In this document: positions 58,385-64,000 of the stretch, one piece after another | Numbering within the stretch: the first letter of the stretch is position 1 | Layout of the letters: the number at the start of each line of letters is the position of its first letter | Assembly (NCBI GenBank): GCA_029962745.1 | Contig: CM057151.1 | Span: forward strand, 3,415,431-3,479,430 | Source of the DNA: Echinometra lucunter | Lineage: Eukaryota > Echinodermata > Echinoidea > Camarodonta > Echinometridae | Direction: 5' to 3' | Length of the DNA: 64,000 bases | The notes under the pieces: model-generated | Seen by the model: the letters and a program-made list of their open reading frames with translations, nothing else | What the model was told of the DNA's origin: nothing | Databases searched by the model: none | Translations under genes and position numbers: made by a program

Positions 58385-58989
58385 GTCGGCACCAAATTGG
58401 AGCCCCGGGATGAACTGCCGTCTGCAAGAATAGAGTTTGCTCAAAATGATTATCAAATGAGTTTATATTAATCCTTATCCAAAAGAAAACTGAAAGAGAG
58501 AGAGAGAGAGGGGGGGGGGGGGGATGATCACACACATAAGGAAATGGATTGAGCATAGCAGTATAGTGTATGCTTACAAAATTCGGAATTATGTTTGAAT
58601 AAAAGAATTTTAAAACAATAATGGTACCAAACAGCTGCAGGGGAATGATTCGTAAATGCCATTCTGGCTCAAAACAGAAGACTTTTTTTCACCGGAATCA
58701 AACATTGAGATTTTATGCTGCATTTCCTTCATTCGGGAAGCTTTATACATATTGTCAGTAAAAAGTGGATACAATCAAATATCGTCTTGCAAGCTGGCAG
58801 CAAGGCACCTTCGTTCTGTTCATGTAGGTAGCAGACGACGCAACAGACTGGGAGGGAACTATTTTGATCCCCATGTTTGACCTTTGACCCCGCGCCCCAT
58901 AGCTTGTACATACGCGTGTCGCCACTCTCTCTATAAATCCACTCTGGTAAAACGGATTCGACGCCCCCTATAATTTGCATAACAAGAGT

Positions 58990-59135
58990 CTATGGGGGCT
59001 TTTCATGAAACAATTAGTCGGTGGTTTTCACCAACTAATTTGCTTTCAGCCAATCAGATGCGAGTATTTTCAGTAGCTTATAACATTTGTCGGTGATTTT
59101 CACCGACAAAACTCTTCATGAAACGCTCCCCAGAG
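58990..59135. mobile_element. Foldback MITE of the TTTCATGAAAC family
   Basis: GGGGGCTTTTCATGAAAC at the left and TCTTCATGAAACGCTCCCC at the right enclose TTAGTCGGTGGTTTTCACCA and TTGTCGGTGATTTTCACCGA hairpins. Confidence 0.55.
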
Positions 59136-59342
59136 GGCCCCACTTTTATAAGCATTCCACAGTAATTGTCAATCCACTTTTCCCTATCATGTGAAACCAA
59201 TTGTTTGTTTATTACAATTATCTCATAAGTTTCTACTTTTTTATCCTTCTCTCTTTGGTCTGTCTGCCTTCCTTTCTTTATTTCTTTTTTCTTTCTTTCT
59301 TTCTTTTTTTTTTCAACTGGCGTGTCATAACTACAGACAACT

Positions 59343-59558
59343 ATGGCGAGCGACGGTTTTCCCACTGCTACTGTAAAAACTACAATGCTTAGAGAAGTTT
59401 TGCATAAAATAAGTATTTTAGTTGCTACAAAATGTGACAAAAGTAATCCATCAAGTGTAAAAAAGGGACTCGCATTGGTTCGCCGGAGTACAAGAGAAAT
59501 GTACGGAGATATCTGTATTCCTGGTGGAGTTGTAAAAATCTATCTGCCAACTGAACAG
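59343..59558 (+). CDS. Candidate first exon of an unrecognised gene (72 codons)
   Basis: An ATG in good context (A at -3, G at +4) opens MASDGFPTATVKTTMLREVL and runs 72 codons to a CAG|GTAAAA donor in phase 0. The composition is protein-like: a basic middle (SVKKGLALVRRSTREMYGD), then IPGGVVKIYLPTEQ. I do not recognise the family. A polypyrimidine stretch (59240-59312) precedes it, so it could also be an internal exon. Downstream candidates at 60837, 62985 and 63656 may belong to the same gene, but no continuous frame could be assembled. Confidence 0.4.
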
Positions 59559-59689
59559 GTAAAACAGCATGTGGGACTGGTATAACGTAACTTAATGGCG
59601 AGCCGAAGCTCCTGCGTGTAGCAGCGGGTGGGTGCCCGTTCTGGCGGTGGCTAGGCTACATCGTTCGGCAGGGATCTGTCATAGTCACC

Positions 59690-60060
59690 GAGCATTGACG
59701 TCAATGAGGGAGTTTCTTAATTGATGTTTCAATATTTGTAAAAATAGTCCCCTGCTCATTCACTCCTCACTAGGAGGAGTTTATTGCCTGCATCATCATC
59801 ATGATCATGCCATGTCAACTTCATAGTTCATGTGCTTAGTTGATCATGTTTGATTCTGTCCATTATTTGGCATTTGTCTGTTGTTCTTCTTATTTAGTTT
59901 TAACGGTGCTTGTCATTCAGTTTTTAATAGTTATGCCAATTTAATTTGATGAAGTTAAGGCCAATAATTGACATTAATGAAAGAGTTTTAGTTGCTGTTT
60001 CAGTATTTTTAAAAATAGTCCCCCTGCTCATTCACTCCACAGTCAGTAGCAGTTTATAAT
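59690..60060 (+). repeat. Two diverged copies of a ~95-bp segment
   Basis: ATAGTCCCC(C)TGCTCATTCACTCC preceded by GACGTCAATGAGGGAGTTT or GACATTAATGAAAGAGTTT occurs at 59696-59785 and 59970-60057, about 273 bp apart. Confidence 0.6.
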
Positions 60061-60419
60061 GCATGCTGTTTTGTTAAATATAAATGCCAATTTTCTCAGG
60101 CACTAGTCAGTAGTATTTCGTTCTTGTTTCCTTTGTAAATGCATTTTATCTTTGCCTAGGAATAGTGAATGAATGAATTTAATTTGATGAAGTCAAGGCA
60201 AGTGCGTGTGTAACTTAGACTTCTAACGATGTTTAAAAATGTTTCAAGTAGATATCCAATATTTCTAGTGATTCTAGTTTTGCTTGTGTTGTTGCTTATC
60301 GGATGACTGAGTAAGACCATGTATGTTGGTACATTTGCTGTAGAGGTGTAATTGACTTTGTGTATGATGAGTGATAATTACCTCTACTAGATCTAGACCC
60401 TACTAATAAATTCGAACTT

Positions 60420-60560
60420 TTAAAGCCTGTAATTGTAAATAAATAAATGAATGAATGAATTGACAAATAAAAACAAGAATAGATAGATAAAATATAGATA
60501 AATAAATAGATAATTAACAAGTTAGATAAATAAATGAACAAATGAATGATAATGTATTGT
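60420..60560 (+). repeat. AAAT/AATG/AGAT microsatellite tract
   Basis: Interrupted tetranucleotide repeats, possibly a retroelement 3' tail. Confidence 0.7.
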
Positions 60561-60836
60561 AAATATATTTTCAGTCAGAGGTAAGAGAGCTATTACCCAT
60601 GCATGATTTTACTTTAGAAAGAAAATTCTTTGAATGTACTTCATCAGTCCATCTTTAAAATTCATTTGTAGAAAGCTTCTTGCAGTGGAATTCATATTGT
60701 TTGCCCTTTCTCCTAATGAATGTCTAGCTTGTAAAGGAGGTGATTGAGGGCAATTGTGGCTACCAGTGAAACATTGGACTTCCCAATCCAAACCTGTTCA
60801 CCTGTGGAAAATGATTTCATCAGTATTAGACTCCAG

Positions 60837-60966
60837 AGGGCTCCCACCTTCAGTCGCATTATTAATCAGGTTATGAAGGAAGGGAGTGAATATGGTCACC
60901 AGCGCACAAGGAATGAGCAGACTGTGTTGCTCAACGTTTCCACAGACGATGAAGAAAGGGAAAGAG
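60837..60966 (+). CDS. Candidate internal exon, unrecognised
   Basis: After CTCCAG an open frame reads RAPTFSRIINQVMKEGSEYG, then QRTRNEQTVLLNVSTDDEER to G|GTAGAT. Entry in phase 0 would fit the donor at 59558. The open frame also extends further upstream to 60744, where another acceptor (TACCAG, 60766) lies in a different phase, so the true start is unclear. The charged, non-repetitive composition favours coding. Confidence 0.3.
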
Positions 60967-61116
60967 GTAGATGGAATGTGGCTGTCTTCTTTGAGACAAC
61001 ATCTTTTAGTGCAACACGTTTCTGCTCTTCTTGATGCTAATGGGTAAGCTGATGGCATACATTAGTAGAGGTAATTCAATATTAAAAAAAAAAAAAAAAA
61101 TTACATGAAATCTATC

Positions 61117-61730
61117 TATAGTGACCACCCAGTGAAAACAAAAAAATATGGCCTTTATAGACAGGTGACTGCTATAGACAGGTTCTTAAAACACATACCG
61201 GTTCATGTAATTTTATCTCCTTGGTAATCAGTCTTAGTGGCCACTGTAGGGAGGTGGCTGCTATAGAGAGGTTCTTAAACACATACCGGTACATGTAATT
61301 TTATCTCCTTGGTAATCAGTCTTAGTGGCCACTGTAGGGAGGTGGCTGCTATAGAGAGGTTCTTAAACACATACCGGTACATGTAATTTTATCTCCTTGG
61401 TAATCAATCTTAGTGGTCACTGTAGGGAGGTGGCTGCTATAGACAGGTTCTTAAACACATACCGGTACATGTAATATTATCTCCTTGGTAATGAATCTTA
61501 GTGGCCACTGTAGGGAGGTGGCTGCTATAGACAGGTTCTTAAACACATACCGGTACATGTAATTTTATCTCCTTGGTAATCAGTCTTAGTGGCCACTGTA
61601 GGGAGGTGGCTGCTATAGAGAGGTTCTTAAACACATACCGGTACATGTAATTTTATCTCCTTGGTAATCAGTCTTAGTGGCCACTGTAGGGAGGTGACTG
61701 CTATAAAGAGGTGGCTACTAAGATAGGTTT
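61117..61730 (+). repeat. 88-bp tandem repeat, about 7 copies
   Basis: CATACCGG recurs at 61194, 61282, 61370, 61458, 61546 and 61634, exactly 88 bp apart. The unit contains GGAGGTGGCTGCTATAGAGA, TTCTTAAACACATACCGGTA and TTTTATCTCCTTGGTAATCA. The first and last copies are degenerate. It lies between the candidate exons, so is presumably intronic. Confidence 0.92.
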
Positions 61731-62199
61731 GATTGTAGTTTCAACTGAATTTGTAGATGCCAGACACCATCAGTAAGTGGTATTGTAATAATTGAATGAT
61801 TACAACGTTTAGTGAAGTCAATTTACTATTCAGTAAGTTAGGTCATCAGACCTGCTCTTGCAATACACAAGAATGCATCATATCTGAACACCTCTTAACA
61901 GTGTAATGCACTTCCTAGTACAGTACGCACACACATAAAACAACACAACACAACACATGCACAAGGTAAGATGGGGCAAAAGACTTAAGAAAAAAATATG
62001 TTGGAAAGTACTGTAAACTATGCACCCTTTTTCAAGAAATGTGGGATAGTGACTGCGTGCAACCAATCATTTGATTGGGATCTAGGAGTGAGTTGTATAG
62101 TATAAAACAAGTATGGCTTCACTGCAGGTGCATTGATCAGAGAAGAATACTTTGTTACAGAAGAATATACGTGTAAGCCATACAGTAGATTTTTATGGT

Positions 62200-62684
62200 T
62201 AAAGGGGGTACCCAATGCTGTAACAATGTTAGTTCATTAAAAGAGCATGATTTTATTAGCAGAAAATCATCTGCCTAAATTTTTTTTAAAGTCCTGTTGT
62301 CAAGGAAACCCCCAAATGTGGTAAGATTTCAGGATATTTTTGACCCCTCAGCTGTGACCCAGTTTCAACTGGGTACCCACTTTGACGTCAAAATGACGTC
62401 AAAGTGGGTACCTTGTAGCGCACTTCTAGCAAAATGCGCGCCAGGTATAATACATACTGTACAGTCTAACGCGCAGCACAACTGCAATGCGCGAAGGTGG
62501 GTACCCACTTTGACGTCATACCTCATACTCAAATTTTTGGGTCAGCTCATAACTTTTTATGAGAAAATTAGCCAAAATGCATTGATTTCGATTGAAAATC
62601 ATCATATTTTTTATGTCATTCTTCTTAGAATTCTATTCTCAATCATATATCAAAATTTTGTTTACCATTGTGTAATCACTTTAA
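62200..62684. mobile_element. TTAA-flanked MITE carrying three TGACGTCA palindromes
   Basis: TTAAAGGGGGTACCCAATGC at the left and CATTGTGTAATCACTTTAA at the right are imperfect inverted ends with TTAA borders. Inside, GGTACCCACTTTGACGTCA occurs at 62372 and 62500, and its inverse at 62394. The 154-codon ORF starting at 62297 lies almost wholly within this element and is not a gene. Confidence 0.6.
62372..62412. promoter_or_regulatory. Palindrome with paired TGACGTCA (CRE-type) sites
   Basis: Two 19-bp arms separated by AAA form a near-perfect hairpin. Each arm contains TGACGTCA, the full consensus for CREB/ATF; a third site is at 62511-62518. Regulatory use is only a possibility, since the sites belong to a repeat element. 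Confidence 0.35.
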
Positions 62685-62984
62685 CAGAGATGTTTGATAC
62701 TGAATATTTAACCCTACACTTTTTTTTCACAGCTATCATATTCATCAAAATCACAATGTGAATGCGGTGATATCTTCATCTATAATTGGCAAAATCCTTG
62801 GGGATATATCAGCAGAATCTTCTGATATCAGCTCCAGGACCACAGAAAGAGATTACCCCCTGGACTCCTAGAGGAACTCTCAACATGCAAGTATGTGTCC
62901 TCTGTAGCCTGCCAGACTGATGAAGAGGAAGATCAGTCACCTGATGTGAGGTCATGTGATCCATATCACTCAAAGTCATCACAG

Positions 62985-63088
62985 GACAGTTTACCCAAGA
63001 ATGTCATCTGATCTTGCTGCTGTGCTGGAACATCAAAGATTAAGGACTGGAAAAGGAGGATATAGCAAGAACATATCAGAAGTCCAGT
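62985..63088 (+). CDS. Candidate internal exon, unrecognised
   Basis: Between ATCACAG and CAGT|GTAAGC there is an open frame that includes SSDLAAVLEHQRLRTGKGGY and SKNISEVQ. The donor is strong. Another open frame just upstream (62884-62997; ACQTDEEEDQSPDVRSCDPY) ends in TGA and may be a separate or alternative exon. Phase does not link cleanly to the next candidate without an early stop. Confidence 0.3.
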
Positions 63089-63655
63089 GTAAGCGCTTGT
63101 GTATAGTCACAACTCAAAACTATGTGTATGAAAACATTTGTAGAACACCTTTTGAAGAAGATTGATTTTCCTTGTTACCATTCTGCACACTTATAAGGTT
63201 TAAAAAATAATCAAAAATAGATTTTTTTTTTTCATTAGTTCCTGTGTGCTGTCTTCTAGTATTGAAGAATTCATTTAATTTTCCTTTATATTGATTAGTG
63301 TGGCTGTGCTGTTTCATGATGGGAGATTGATCAAGAACATTTCACTGAGGGAATCTACTTGGATTGCCAAAAAATAATAATGATAGAAGTAAAAACAAAA
63401 GAAATATGAAGAGGGTACAGGGAATAGGAAAAGATAACCCTCCCCAATTGATGACTTGTTAATTCACATTTCATCCTGGTGGTAAGAATGGTGCTTCCCA
63501 TTAATTGGTTGGACCCATGTAGGCGACATATAATTTTTAATTAGTTGAATGTCTACACATCTTTCAATTATCACTATAATGATGATGTCACATAAAGTTT
63601 ATTACAAGGTGTTTTTAATTATTAATATTATTATTTTTTTGTTTTGCTCACCCAG

Positions 63656-63728
63656 TAACAGACCAGAAAAGGAAGCAACTCCAGTCATGAAGCAGTGTCT
63701 GGACTTAAGACATAGAGCAGCAGAGATG
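63656..63728 (+). CDS. Candidate internal exon, unrecognised
   Basis: A strong TTTTTTTGTTTTGCTCACCCAG acceptor tract leads into one base plus 24 codons (NRPEKEATPVMKQCLDLRHR, then AAEM) before ATG|GTAAAA. It needs an upstream exon ending two bases into a codon, which I could not find. Further open sequence near the window end (63876-63996; QIKVLTGLGTLSAVKKVMFY) may be another exon or a repeat. Confidence 0.33.
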
Positions 63729-64000
63729 GTAAAATATATTCTCAAACCAGTCCATACCTTATGAACCACTTTACCTAAATTTGGGATGAAATTCTTTTAT
63801 TACTCATTCAGAATTGAAATTATGATTTTTTTTTTTTTTTCTGACTGTGATCTGGAATGGTCTTATTGATTTACATTATATTAACACTGGAGAGTGCTAC
63901 AAGCTCTTTAGGCAGATAAAAGTACTGACTGGCCTAGGAACTTTGAGTGCTGTCAAGAAAGTCATGTTCTATGAACAGCCAGATCTTCAAACATGAAGAG

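Noticed and set aside
62297..62761. 154-codon ORF on the plus strand
   Set aside because: It lies almost wholly inside the TTAA-flanked MITE and includes its palindromes; no protein family is recognisable.
1..64000. CRISPR arrays, bacterial operons, phage genes or defence islands
   Set aside because: Short tandem repeats are present, but without spacer-repeat structure or cas genes; gene structure is eukaryotic throughout.
1..64000. tRNA genes or tRNA-derived SINEs
   Set aside because: No A-box/B-box pair (such as GGTTCGAATCC) in correct spacing was noticed; a covariance-model scan would be decisive.

Overview
This is nuclear DNA from a marine metazoan, most likely an echinoderm and perhaps a sea urchin. 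That reading rests on intron-rich genes with GT-AG junctions, AT-rich introns, long poly(G)/poly(C) runs, and many short DNA transposons and foldback elements of kinds common in echinoderm genomes. The species cannot be fixed from the sequence. There is no prokaryotic operon, CRISPR array, rRNA gene or convincing tRNA gene.

Two genes are secure and they converge. On the plus strand (4903-20750) is a UDP-galactose translocator of the SLC35A2 type. Exons 2-4 are clear. A first exon 13 kb upstream is proposed because it has a good start context, a GTAAG donor and the correct splice phase, giving a 360-residue protein. On the minus strand (39570-29918) is a complete ten-exon cyclin-dependent kinase 20 (CDK20/CCRK) gene of 338 residues, in which every junction is in phase. 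The 9 kb between their stop codons holds 3' UTR sequence and repeats. The two genes have no evident functional link: one supplies UDP-galactose to the Golgi and the other is a kinase tied to cilia and the cell cycle.

The rest is mostly repeats. 1-4900 has MITE-like and foldback elements and a ~190-bp tandem array. Intron 1 of the transporter (4976-18257) holds a hAT-like element, a TTAA-flanked element, a GTCTCGCCTGCAT-ended element, a LINE reverse-transcriptase relic and a long polypurine block. The CDK20 introns hold a Penelope-like retroelement remnant that is itself split by a foldback insertion, a TTAA element carrying a nested Harbinger-like MITE, and a large palindrome. 40-50 kb has two ~800-bp copies of one TIR element, an inverted pair of Penelope-like ends, and a foldback built from 21-bp repeats. 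52142-52641 is an assembly gap of 500 N.

From 59343 to the window end there are scattered exon-like open frames on the plus strand that may be one unrecognised gene, interrupted by an 88-bp tandem array and a TTAA element.

The most unusual theme is a set of foldback elements whose arms are arrays of 15-, 21- or 22-bp units. Two of them are flanked by 9-10-bp direct repeats. Two copies of a roughly 30-40-bp palindrome are likewise flanked by direct repeats of 9 and 7 bp.
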